From JAJDUF01 sp965214295 (GTDB lineage Bacteria > Chloroflexota > UBA11872 > UBA12225 > JAJDUF01): a stretch of 64,000 bases of DNA. The stretch spans positions 1-64,000 of the forward strand of contig OZ243944.1 of the NCBI GenBank assembly GCA_965214295.1. The letters run 5' to 3'. Of this stretch, positions 43,028 through 50,509 are shown one piece after another. The first letter of the stretch is position 1, and each line of letters opens with the position of its first letter. The translations under genes were made by a program, and so were the position numbers. A model generated the notes under the pieces. It saw only the letters and a program-made list of their open reading frames with translations. It ran no database searches and was not told the origin of the DNA.

Positions 43028-43071
43028 CGAGACAGGTATCATCAACTGATGGACCTGTCTCGTTTCCTTTG
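43028..43071 (+). terminator. Intrinsic terminator of the structured RNA
   Basis: Perfect 10-bp arms CGAGACAGGT and ACCTGTCTCG, 15-base loop, then GTTTCCTTTG-type T-rich tail. Confidence 0.75.
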
Positions 43072-43108
43072 TCACATCGGCTTACCGGATTGATGGTACT
43101 CGGCACCA

Positions 43109-43312
43109 ATGAGCGAGCCTCTCCCCGCACATCAGCTGCTCTGCCCCTATTGCTACAAGCAGTTGCGGGGGCCCACCGACTATTGCTCGCGTTGTGGATT
43201 ACCGATCAAGTCTGGCGCTGCCCACGTCACCACAAGCGGACAGCCGCTCGGCTCGCAGTCACAACCGGGACGTTGGTGGCGGCGGCTCCGGCGTCTCTGG
43301 CGCTGGTGGTGA
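43109..43312 (+). CDS. Zinc-ribbon microprotein
   Basis: 67 residues. CPYC and CSRC pairs about 15 residues apart (LLCPYCYKQLRGPTDYCSRCG) form a zinc ribbon; the rest is Ser/Gly then Trp/Arg-rich (WWRRLRRLWRWW), which could touch nucleic acid or membrane. It starts 38 bases after the terminator tail of the structured RNA and ends about 78 bases before tRNA-Gly. No strong ribosome site, so moderate confidence. Confidence 0.5.
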   Translation: MSEPLPAHQLLCPYCYKQLRGPTDYCSRCGLPIKSGAAHVTTSGQPLGSQSQPGRWWRRLRRLWRWW

Positions 43313-43390
43313 GCGTGGCCGGATTGGCTACAGCGGGAGCGGACCGCGCGACCTCGCACGATGGATGCTGTATAATGACCGTTGTAGTAC

Positions 43391-43464
43391 GCGGGGGTAG
43401 CTCAGTCCGGTAGAGCTCCTGCCTTCCAAGCAGGTTGTCGCGGGTTCGAATCCCGTCTCCCGCT
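43391..43464 (+). tRNA. tRNA-Gly (TCC)
   Basis: Acceptor stem GCGGGGG/CTCCCGC, D arm GCTC...GAGC, anticodon arm CCTGC-CTTCCAA-GCAGG with anticodon TCC, T arm GCGGG-TTCGAAT-CCCGT. CCA is not encoded (CCC follows the discriminator base). Confidence 0.95.
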
Positions 43465-43486
43465 CCCTTCGGCCCGACCCAGTGCC

Positions 43487-43684
43487 TCACTCCCCGGTCC
43501 CACTCGGTATTACTTCCTTCTCGACCGCAGGATCCACAGGATGTTCAGTCCGGCTATCCGCCGCCGCCGCAATCCAGAGGATCGTGCCGACATTCGGGTT
43601 GACCTGCAGGCCGGTAAACAGCCCTACATAGAACACTACTGCCGCAACCAGAAAAACCACCACATGGATAATAGTTTTTAACAT
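43487..43684 (-). CDS. Small single-pass membrane protein of unknown function
   Basis: 65 residues from the ATG at 43684 (MLKTIIHVVVFLVAAVVFY). One or two hydrophobic segments, then a polar C-terminus (EHPVDPAVEKEV). GAAGGGGGG gives a good ribosome site. It is transcribed towards the tRNA. No family recognised. Confidence 0.6.
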   Translation of the reverse strand: MLKTIIHVVVFLVAAVVFYVGLFTGLQVNPNVGTILWIAAAADSRTEHPVDPAVEKEVIPSGTGE

Positions 43685-43916
43685 ACGTCCCCCCTTCACT
43701 TGGGATCATTGTCCATCAACCAACTCCGGCGTGTCAAGCGAGTGCGCCGGCAGTTCCATTGGCGCTACACGCCGGCATTGTCGACACCACCGGCAAGGGG
43801 ACTGGTTCGACCTGCTCAGGGTCTAATGAACCGGTACTCCCGCAGGCCAGAGCTGCTCCGACCGGATTCGAGTAGCTACGGGACAGGATCGCGGATTAGG
43901 GCTATACTGCGTCACC

Positions 43917-44570
43917 ATGGGGATGCCACCGATTGTCCTGGAAGGGTCGAGCATCGTATTCATCGGCTCCTTCAACCCAGCCATCTTTCATCCGTCCTGG
44001 TACGTGAGGGAGAGGCTGTGGGGCCAGACCGAGCTAGAGGATGCCGAAGTCGAGATCATTACGGCCGACATATGCTCATTTCACACAGAACAGTACACGC
44101 TTCAGGTTCTCAATAATAGGTTTACGGTTTCTACCACACAGGCACCACTCTATGATGCACTGCGAGATCTTGCCATCGGGACGTTCAGAATTCTCAGACA
44201 CACACCGCTTGCTCAACTGGGTCTGAACCGGCATGTCCACTTTCGGCTGGATTCTGAGGAAGCCTGGCATGGTATCGGGTATAAGCTCGCCCCCAAGGAG
44301 CACTGGCAGCCTATCCTGAAAAACCCAGGTATGGGTGCCCTTACGATCGTGGGGATGAGGCCCGATGGTTTAGATGGTGCTGTGAATGTGCGCGTTGAGC
44401 CGTCGAATAGGATCGAGAACGGGTTGTTCGTTGAGATCAACGACCACTTTGAGGTCGATGACACCTTAGCCAGGAGTGCGAAGGCTATTCTGGGCATAGC
44501 GGAAGAGCAGTGGGCCGAATCGTTGCGACGGGCAGATGAGATAATCCTGCACATAGGGAGCTTGTGCTAA
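43917..44570 (+). CDS. Unknown protein, first gene of a three-gene overlapping cassette
   Basis: 217 residues. It starts IVLEGSSIVFIGSFNPAIFHPSW and contains TPLAQLGLNRHVHF and LAPKEHWQPILKNPGMG, motifs of a widely but patchily spread family I know only as hypothetical. The sequence is AT-richer than the neighbours. Its TAA stop overlaps the ATG of the next gene (TAATG). The tight coupling suggests that the three products act together. Confidence 0.65.
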   Translation: MGMPPIVLEGSSIVFIGSFNPAIFHPSWYVRERLWGQTELEDAEVEIITADICSFHTEQYTLQVLNNRFTVSTTQAPLYDALRDLAIGTFRILRHTPLAQLGLNRHVHFRLDSEEAWHGIGYKLAPKEHWQPILKNPGMGALTIVGMRPDGLDGAVNVRVEPSNRIENGLFVEINDHFEVDDTLARSAKAILGIAEEQWAESLRRADEIILHIGSLC

Positions 44571-45184
44571 TGTCTCCAGTGCAGTCACACCTACCGTTGG
44601 TGAGCATCCTAGAGCCACCTGAGGGTACATCCCAACACACGAAGCCGTGCCCAAAGGATACAGGCAGGTCGGTCAAGCTCGTGCGGCGTCTTAACGCGAT
44701 GTCTCCGCCTGAGGTGGGCGTAAGTGCGGCAAATATGCCCGATGTTCAGTCTTCCGAACTGGCGTCTATAGCAATGACGGCAGATACCTCCGTTACGGAG
44801 ACTCAGACCGCCGCGCCGCCAAGACACCAGAGACGCCTTCCCCCTAAGGGTCCGCGCGAGCGCTTCGATATCAAGGGTAAATGGCAAGGACATGTCGTGT
44901 CCGTAGGCGAGGAGACCTTCACCGCCATCATCGAAGACGTGCTCGAGCAGTCGCCCGACGAGCAGGTAGAGATCTATCTTGAGGAGATATCCCCAGATGA
45001 TCGTCCGCTGGTGGTCCCAGGAGCTCGCTTCTATTGGGCCATCGGCTACCGGGACGTGATTGGTGGTTATCGGATGCGCGCCTCAATCATCAGGATGCAA
45101 CGGCTACCCGACTGGACCGCCGACGACTTGCGCGAGGCCCAAGGCTGGGCAACGCGAATGCGTCACCTAGTGGAGAATGCCTGA
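44570..45184 (+). CDS. Unknown protein, second gene of the three-gene cassette
   Basis: 204 residues. The N-terminal half is low-complexity and polar; the C-terminal half (about 105-200) is a compact domain with FDIKGKWQGHVVSVGEETFT, ISPDDRPLVVPGARFYWAIG and LPDWTADDLREAQ, likely a small beta-barrel-like fold. Starts in the stop of gene one and ends eight bases inside gene three. Function unknown. Confidence 0.65.
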   Translation: MSPVQSHLPLVSILEPPEGTSQHTKPCPKDTGRSVKLVRRLNAMSPPEVGVSAANMPDVQSSELASIAMTADTSVTETQTAAPPRHQRRLPPKGPRERFDIKGKWQGHVVSVGEETFTAIIEDVLEQSPDEQVEIYLEEISPDDRPLVVPGARFYWAIGYRDVIGGYRMRASIIRMQRLPDWTADDLREAQGWATRMRHLVENA

Positions 45185-46313
45185 TCTCACCACACCACCT
45201 CGTGCCGATGAGGTAGAAGTTTCGCTATTCGGCCCAGGATTCGGTGAGTGCATCCTCGTGCATTTGGGTTCCGGAAACTGGTTGCTGGTTGATTCGTGCT
45301 TCGACCGGCGGCGTCGCGTGCAGCCAGCCCTAGCGTACCTGCGGCGGATAGGCCATGATCCCGCCTCTACAGTGCGGCTGATCGTCGCTACCCACTGGCA
45401 CGACGATCATATCCGTGGGCTGGCCGAGGTCGTTCGTACCTGTGAGGCCGCCGACTTCTACTGCTCGTCTGCGCTAGATACGACCGAAGTGCTCACAGTG
45501 ATTGGGGCGCAGGCAGCATATACTCAGTCGTCGGGTGCCCACGAGTTCCACGATGTCCTGACAGTTTTGGAACAGCGATCAGCAGTCCCCGGGCCGCCGC
45601 TCGTCCGCTGGGCCGGCGCCGAGCGGCTCTTGTTTCGGCAGCACCTGATAGACGAGCGAATAGAGAGCACCGTGCTGGCACTGTCACCATCCGATGCTTC
45701 AGTCACACAGGCAATTCGCGCCATCGGCCGTCTTCTTCCACGACAGGGTGACCCACCGCGGCATGTAGCGGCACCATCGCCTAACGACACCGCAGTTGTC
45801 CTCTGGGTAAGAATTGGCTGCACAGCCCTCTTGCTGGGCGCAGATTTGGAGAAAACGGCCAATCCTTATACGGGCTGGACGTGTATCGTCGATGCCCATG
45901 AAAGCCGCCGACCCGGAGAGCGGGCAGAAGTGTTCAAGGTTGCACATCACGGTTCGTCCAATGCCCATGACGACCGTGTATGGGATAGTATGCTGATGGC
46001 GCCTCCGTTTGCGCTCCTAACACCCTTTGTGCGCGGGAATGTGCGGTTGCCTTCCACTGACGACTGTGAGCGGATCAACTCGGCAACACCCCATGCCTAC
46101 ATTTGTGGGCCGCCGACTGTCCGCGCTGCGGTGAGACGGTCGGGAGTCGTCGAGAGGATGATGGCTGAGGTAACAAAGGAGCGCCACGAGCTAGATGGGG
46201 GATGCGGCCACATTCGCTTACGCAAGGCCCATGCTCCGGAGCCGGGCCGGAGCTGGTCGGTGGATCTATTCGCCGGGGCTAGCCCGCTTGCCGCTGTGGC
46301 CCGCACTCTGTAG
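45177..46313 (+). CDS. MBL-fold metallo-hydrolase, third gene of the cassette
   Basis: 378 residues. ATHWHDDHIRGL is the HxHxDH metal site; GADLEKTANPY and VFKVAHHGSSNAHDD give the later metal ligands and resemble the ComEC/Rec2-like and other DNA- or nucleotide-acting MBL enzymes. Together with two unknown partners this could be a defence or nucleic-acid processing module. No signal peptide. Ribosome binding is presumably coupled through the 8-bp overlap. Confidence 0.8.
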   Translation: MPDLTTPPRADEVEVSLFGPGFGECILVHLGSGNWLLVDSCFDRRRRVQPALAYLRRIGHDPASTVRLIVATHWHDDHIRGLAEVVRTCEAADFYCSSALDTTEVLTVIGAQAAYTQSSGAHEFHDVLTVLEQRSAVPGPPLVRWAGAERLLFRQHLIDERIESTVLALSPSDASVTQAIRAIGRLLPRQGDPPRHVAAPSPNDTAVVLWVRIGCTALLLGADLEKTANPYTGWTCIVDAHESRRPGERAEVFKVAHHGSSNAHDDRVWDSMLMAPPFALLTPFVRGNVRLPSTDDCERINSATPHAYICGPPTVRAAVRRSGVVERMMAEVTKERHELDGGCGHIRLRKAHAPEPGRSWSVDLFAGASPLAAVARTL

Positions 46314-46437
46314 TCACACCTCGCTCACCGTACTCCCTATACCTGCCTCTTGTACCTCCTAGTGCTCTCGCCTCTGCCAGGCGCATGGAGCAGCATGGTA
46401 CCATCATCAACCGACCGATGCGGCGGCGCATGACAAG

Positions 46438-47334
46438 ATGATGCAAGCACCCGACGAAATCCGCGCGCGGCTGCGGGGGCCGGTCAACTCCTTGCCGACG
46501 ATCTTCACGCGCGATGGGGAGTTGGATCACCATGGTATCCGGTCAGCAATTGATCGCACCATTGCCAACGGCGGCAACGTCATTATGCTGACCTGGGGCG
46601 ATAGCCTGATCTCCCTCTTGACCGACGACGAGGTAGCGGCGGTACACCGGACGGTGATCGAGCACGTGGGCCGCCGGGCCGTGACCATCGCCTGCGACAA
46701 CATGTGGGGGCTGAACAAGGCCCTGGAGTTCGGCCGCTACGTCCGCGATCTGGGGTTTGACCTGTACATGGTCCGGCCCGCAGCGTGGCCGGGGGCACGC
46801 GGCACCCCCGCAACGCTGGCGGACTATTATCGGGCCGTCGCCGCCGAGATGCACGTGATGCTGGTGGGTGACGTCCCCCTGCGGACCTGCGAGCTGATCG
46901 AGGACGAGTCGAACGTCCTGGCCTTCAAAGAGGACTTCGGGTTGGACTACGCACACGAGGTGCTGCTGCGCTGGGGCGACCGCTGGACGATGGTCGGCGG
47001 CGGCGCCATGAAGCGACACCACCTCCTGTGGCCACACGGCTGCTATGCCTGGCTGGATGTCTTCATCCGCTGCCATGCCGAGCCGTGCCTGACATACTGG
47101 CAGGCAATCCAGCGCAATGACAGCGCCGCCGCGTGGGCTACAATCAGGCGCTACGAGCAGCCGCTCTGGCAGGAGGCACGCCGGGTGCGGTACGGCTTTG
47201 ACGGGCTGATGGCCCATGCCCTGCTGGAAATCTACGGCGTGGCACCGCGCTGGCGACGCTCACCGGCGCCGAATGCCACCGATGGCGAGATGGCCGCTCT
47301 GCGGGCTTTCCTGCACGATGTCGACTTGCTCTAG
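46438..47334 (+). CDS. DapA-family (dihydrodipicolinate-synthase-like) aldolase/lyase
   Basis: 298 residues. TIM-barrel pattern with the Schiff-base Lys in NVLAFKEDFG near residue 163. The usual GTTGE is replaced by LTWGDS, and the catalytic Tyr of the PYYN region is absent (VRPAAWPGARG). Therefore it is a divergent member, perhaps acting on a sugar acid or keto acid. No lysine-pathway neighbours. Confidence 0.8.
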   Translation: MMQAPDEIRARLRGPVNSLPTIFTRDGELDHHGIRSAIDRTIANGGNVIMLTWGDSLISLLTDDEVAAVHRTVIEHVGRRAVTIACDNMWGLNKALEFGRYVRDLGFDLYMVRPAAWPGARGTPATLADYYRAVAAEMHVMLVGDVPLRTCELIEDESNVLAFKEDFGLDYAHEVLLRWGDRWTMVGGGAMKRHHLLWPHGCYAWLDVFIRCHAEPCLTYWQAIQRNDSAAAWATIRRYEQPLWQEARRVRYGFDGLMAHALLEIYGVAPRWRRSPAPNATDGEMAALRAFLHDVDLL

Positions 47335-47383
47335 CCCCGGAGCGCTCAGTTGAGAGCTTTGCAAAGTCGTCATTCCCGTGCCA

Positions 47384-47505
47384 GGAGACCTTTGCGTAAC
47401 CCGTCATTCCCGCGCAAGCGGGAATCCAAGAGCCGATCCGCCCAGGTTGGCGGGAGTGGGATCACTACTACACATCCTCCGTCCGGGACCTTATGCAAAG
47501 TCTCC
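47384..47505. mobile_element. MITE-like element with GGAGAC-TTTGC-TAA ends
   Basis: Left end GGAGACCTTTGCGTAA (47384-47399) and right end TTATGCAAAGTCTCC (47491-47505) are inverted near-copies. Inside lies a CATTCCCGC palindrome (47403-47428). A similar left half is in moaD at 39747-39790. No ORF. Confidence 0.55.
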
Positions 47506-47594
47506 GGTTGCAGTAGCACGAGTTCGGCTGACTCGGACTGCACACGAAAAACCCACCCTGACGAAAGGACGATAGCCGGAAGGGAGCACCAGGC

Positions 47595-48941
47595 ATGACC
47601 ACCCGGACAACCCCGCGCGGTGTCCAGCGGTCGCTCGACCTCTATCGGCAGGCGTTGCACCTCATCCCCGGCGCCACGCAGCTCATCAGCCGGCGGGCGA
47701 CCCGCTTTGCCTACGGTGTCAGCCCCGTCTATGCGGCCCGGGCCAAGGGCGCGCGGGTCTGGGACGTGGACGGCAACGAGTTCCTCGATTGGATGAGCTC
47801 CGTGGGCGCCATCGTCCTGGGCTATGCCGATGGCGTGGTGGACGCTGCCGTCAAGGAGCGGATTGATGCCAGCGTCATCTATACCCTCAACCACGAGCGG
47901 GAGATCGAGCTGGCCGAGGAGCTGGTCCGCACGATCCCTAGCGCCGAGATGGTGCGCTATGCCAAGGGCGGTGGCGAGGCCTGTGCCATCGCGGTACGCA
48001 TCGCGCGCGGTACGACGGGGCGGGATAAGGTGCTGTTTTGCGGTTATCACGGCTGGCACGACTGGTATCTGGCCGCCAACCTGGCCCCGGACGACCGACT
48101 CGACGCCCACCTCTTTTCGGGGATCGAGCCAATCGGGGTGCCGCAAGGGCTGGCCGGCACGAGCTACCCGTTCCCCTACGGTGATCTGCCCGCACTGGAG
48201 CGGCTCTTGCAGCAGCACGCGGGCGAAGTGGCCGCCATCATCATGGAGCCGCTGCGCTCGGAACGTCCACCCACCGACTATCTGGAGCGCGTGCGCGCGC
48301 TGGCAACGCGCGAGCGGGTGGTGCTGATCTTCGACGAGGTGACGTCGGGCTTTCGGCCCGCGCTCGGCGGCGTGCAGGAGTACGTCGGCGTCACTCCCGA
48401 CATGACGGTCCTGGCCAAAGCGATGTCCAACGGCTACGCGATGGGGGCGGTCGTCGGCCAGCGTTGGGTGATGGAGCCGGCTGGCCGGATGTTCATCTCC
48501 AGCACCTACTGGAGCGATACGCTCGGTATCACCGCGGCGCTGACGACTATCCGCGAGCTACGGCAGCGCCAGGCTATTGCCCACATCCACCATATCGGCC
48601 GGCTACTCAAAGCGGGGATCAATAGCGCCCTCGACGCGGCGGAGCTTGACGGGGAATGCACCGGGGCCGACTGGCACCCCACACTGCACTTCCGAGTCGC
48701 CGATCCCACGCTCCGCCAGCAAGTCCTCACGCTCTACATCCAGGAGATGGCCAAGCGCGGCATTATCGCTCCCCACGCCTTCTACCTGAACGCAGCCCAT
48801 ACGGAAGCGGACGTGGCGCGCACGGTAGCGGCCGCGCAGGAGGCTTTCGTCGTCATCCGCGCGGCCCTGGAAAGCAACCGTGTGGCCGAGCGACTGGAGG
48901 CGCCAATCGTTGCAGAACCATTCCGGCGGCTCGTGACGTAA
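47595..48941 (+). CDS. Class III aminotransferase, glutamate-1-semialdehyde aminomutase-like
   Basis: 448 residues. PLP pocket: YAKGGGEACAIAVRIAR, FCGYHGWHDWY, VLIFDEVTSGFR with the Asp for PLP N1, and LAKAMSNGYAMGAVVG with the Schiff-base Lys. Overall closest to the GSA-AM/ornithine-oxo-acid group. No heme-synthesis genes nearby, and a second paralogue lies at 57.5 kb, so it probably acts in catabolism of an amino or amino-sugar compound. Confidence 0.85.
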   Translation: MTTRTTPRGVQRSLDLYRQALHLIPGATQLISRRATRFAYGVSPVYAARAKGARVWDVDGNEFLDWMSSVGAIVLGYADGVVDAAVKERIDASVIYTLNHEREIELAEELVRTIPSAEMVRYAKGGGEACAIAVRIARGTTGRDKVLFCGYHGWHDWYLAANLAPDDRLDAHLFSGIEPIGVPQGLAGTSYPFPYGDLPALERLLQQHAGEVAAIIMEPLRSERPPTDYLERVRALATRERVVLIFDEVTSGFRPALGGVQEYVGVTPDMTVLAKAMSNGYAMGAVVGQRWVMEPAGRMFISSTYWSDTLGITAALTTIRELRQRQAIAHIHHIGRLLKAGINSALDAAELDGECTGADWHPTLHFRVADPTLRQQVLTLYIQEMAKRGIIAPHAFYLNAAHTEADVARTVAAAQEAFVVIRAALESNRVAERLEAPIVAEPFRRLVT

Positions 48942-49207
48942 CGGCTGATTGAACAGCGGCAGAACCGAAATACCACCCGCATACTGACCACTGCCGGTGT
49001 GCCACCACAGCATAGCGGGCTGCGGCTACTACTACTCTCCATTACCTCCCGTCACGCCAGCGCCGGCTGGCGGCCACGTCCTCCTGCGGAGCGGAAGGCA
49101 CAAAAGCGAATTGGCTACAACCGGCTCACATCTCTGAAAACCCGTTACACATGGGTATAAGATTCGGAACGCTAGCTGACCAACGCCCTAGAGACGACTG
49201 GAGCCGC
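48942..49207. other. Intergenic stretch between convergent genes
   Basis: 265 bases with no ORF or RNA signature; a CTCCTGCGGAGCGGAAG palindrome lies near 49080. Confidence 0.4.
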
Positions 49208-50263
49208 TCAGGACTGCCGCAGTGCGACCGGCGTGCCCAGTCCTTCCAGCTCGTGCTTGGGGTCGCGCGTCATCAGCTCCAGGATAGCGGCGCGCGGGTC
49301 TTTACCCTCGAAGAGCACTGCGTACATTAGCTCGGTGATCGGCATTTCGACGCCGAGCCGGCGCGCGATAGTGCGCGCTGCGCGGGTGGTCGGGACGCCC
49401 TCCGCCACCCCACCCAGCTGGGCTTGAATTGTCGCCAGCGGGATGCGCCGGGCTACCTGCTCCCCGGTGCGGCGATTGCGGCTCAACCGGCTGGAACAGG
49501 TCGCTACGACATCGCCCAGGCCCGCCAGGCCCGCAAAGGTGAGCGCCTGCGCGCCAGCCGCGACGCCGAGCCGCGCTATCTCTGCCAGGCCCCGCGTCAT
49601 GAAGGCCGCCTTCGCGTTATCTCCCAGCCCCAGGCCGTCACCGAGACCGGCCCCCAGCGCCACGATGTTCTTCAATGCCCCACCAAGCTCAACCCCGACC
49701 ACGTCGGTGTGAGTGTAGACGCGGAAGGTGGCACTCATCAGCAAGCGCTGTACCCGCGCGGCAACCGCTTCCTCGGGCGCAGCCACCACCGTCGTGGCCG
49801 GGAGGCCGGCTACGATTTCGCGGGCCAGATTCGGGCCGGATAACGTGCCAATCCGCTCGACCGGGATCATCGGCAGGGCGGCAACGAGCACTTCCGTCAT
49901 GCGCCGGCTCGTCTCGATCTCGATGCCCTTGCTCGCACTGACCACGATTGCCTCACGGGCGATGTGCGGAGCGAGGCGCTCGGCGTTCGCACGCAGCGTC
50001 TGAGAAGGAACGACGACGACGACGACGGCGGCCGTGCTCACTGCCGCGGCGAGGTCGGCAGTTATTCGCAGCTCGTCGGGAAACCGCACGTCGGTAAGGC
50101 GCTTGGGGTGGTGGCGGGTGGCGCGCAGCACCGCTGCCTCGTCCGCAGTACGTGCCCAGAGCGTCGTCGGCACGCCGTTACGTGCCGCAAGTATGGCGAG
50201 GGTCAAGCCCCAAGCGCCGGTGCCGATGACGGCAACGTGGCCGGACAAGGAAGCAGTAACCAT
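49208..50263 (-). CDS. gpsA: Glycerol-3-phosphate dehydrogenase [NAD(P)+]
   Basis: 351 residues. VAVIGTGAWGLTLA is the NAD(P) motif; VVPSQTLR and SASKGIE follow; SGPNLAREI, GVELGGALKNIVALGAG (with catalytic Lys) and GLAGLGDVVATCSS.LSRNRR are the GpsA signatures. It makes sn-glycerol-3-phosphate for phospholipids. The ATG at 50263 is chosen as the residues before it do not fit the family. Confidence 0.94.
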   Translation of the reverse strand: MVTASLSGHVAVIGTGAWGLTLAILAARNGVPTTLWARTADEAAVLRATRHHPKRLTDVRFPDELRITADLAAAVSTAAVVVVVVPSQTLRANAERLAPHIAREAIVVSASKGIEIETSRRMTEVLVAALPMIPVERIGTLSGPNLAREIVAGLPATTVVAAPEEAVAARVQRLLMSATFRVYTHTDVVGVELGGALKNIVALGAGLGDGLGLGDNAKAAFMTRGLAEIARLGVAAGAQALTFAGLAGLGDVVATCSSRLSRNRRTGEQVARRIPLATIQAQLGGVAEGVPTTRAARTIARRLGVEMPITELMYAVLFEGKDPRAAILELMTRDPKHELEGLGTPVALRQS

Positions 50264-50509
50264 ACCACTATCCGATACTCGCCAACCTAGCCAGCGAACA
50301 AGCCGGCCCCGCATCGCTGCAATTCGTGCATCCCAGAGTCTGCTCCAGGATAGGCACACCCGGCCCGTCTCTCGCGCAAGTTATACCACACTGCTGCTCG
50401 GCCACACGGGCCGGATCGCTCGGCGCGCATAGTGGCGAGCAGCTTGGCGGCGTAGCCCCGCTGCGTGATCGTACTCGCCGCCGTACACGGTGCAGCCCTC
50501 CCCGGTCAC

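Larger units (their letters stand above)
42777..43071 (+). ncRNA. Candidate structured leader/small RNA with intrinsic terminator
   Basis: About 295 bases from the predicted start to a terminator tail. A hairpin GAGCC-TTTT-GGCTC lies at 42779-42792. A 20-codon ORF (42822-42884) follows. Next is a perfect 10-bp hairpin with arms 42886-42895 and 42902-42911. A long-range pair CCGGACC (42920-42926) and GGTCCGG (43007-43013) encloses a GTTCCG/CGGAAC arm and an AGGCG/CGCCT hairpin (42990-43006). The terminator stem (arms 43028-43037 and 43053-43062) is followed by TTTCCTTT. I do not recognise a known riboswitch or 6S, tmRNA, RNase P or SRP signature. It may control the zinc-ribbon ORF at 43109 by attenuation or be a stand-alone RNA. 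Confidence 0.55.
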
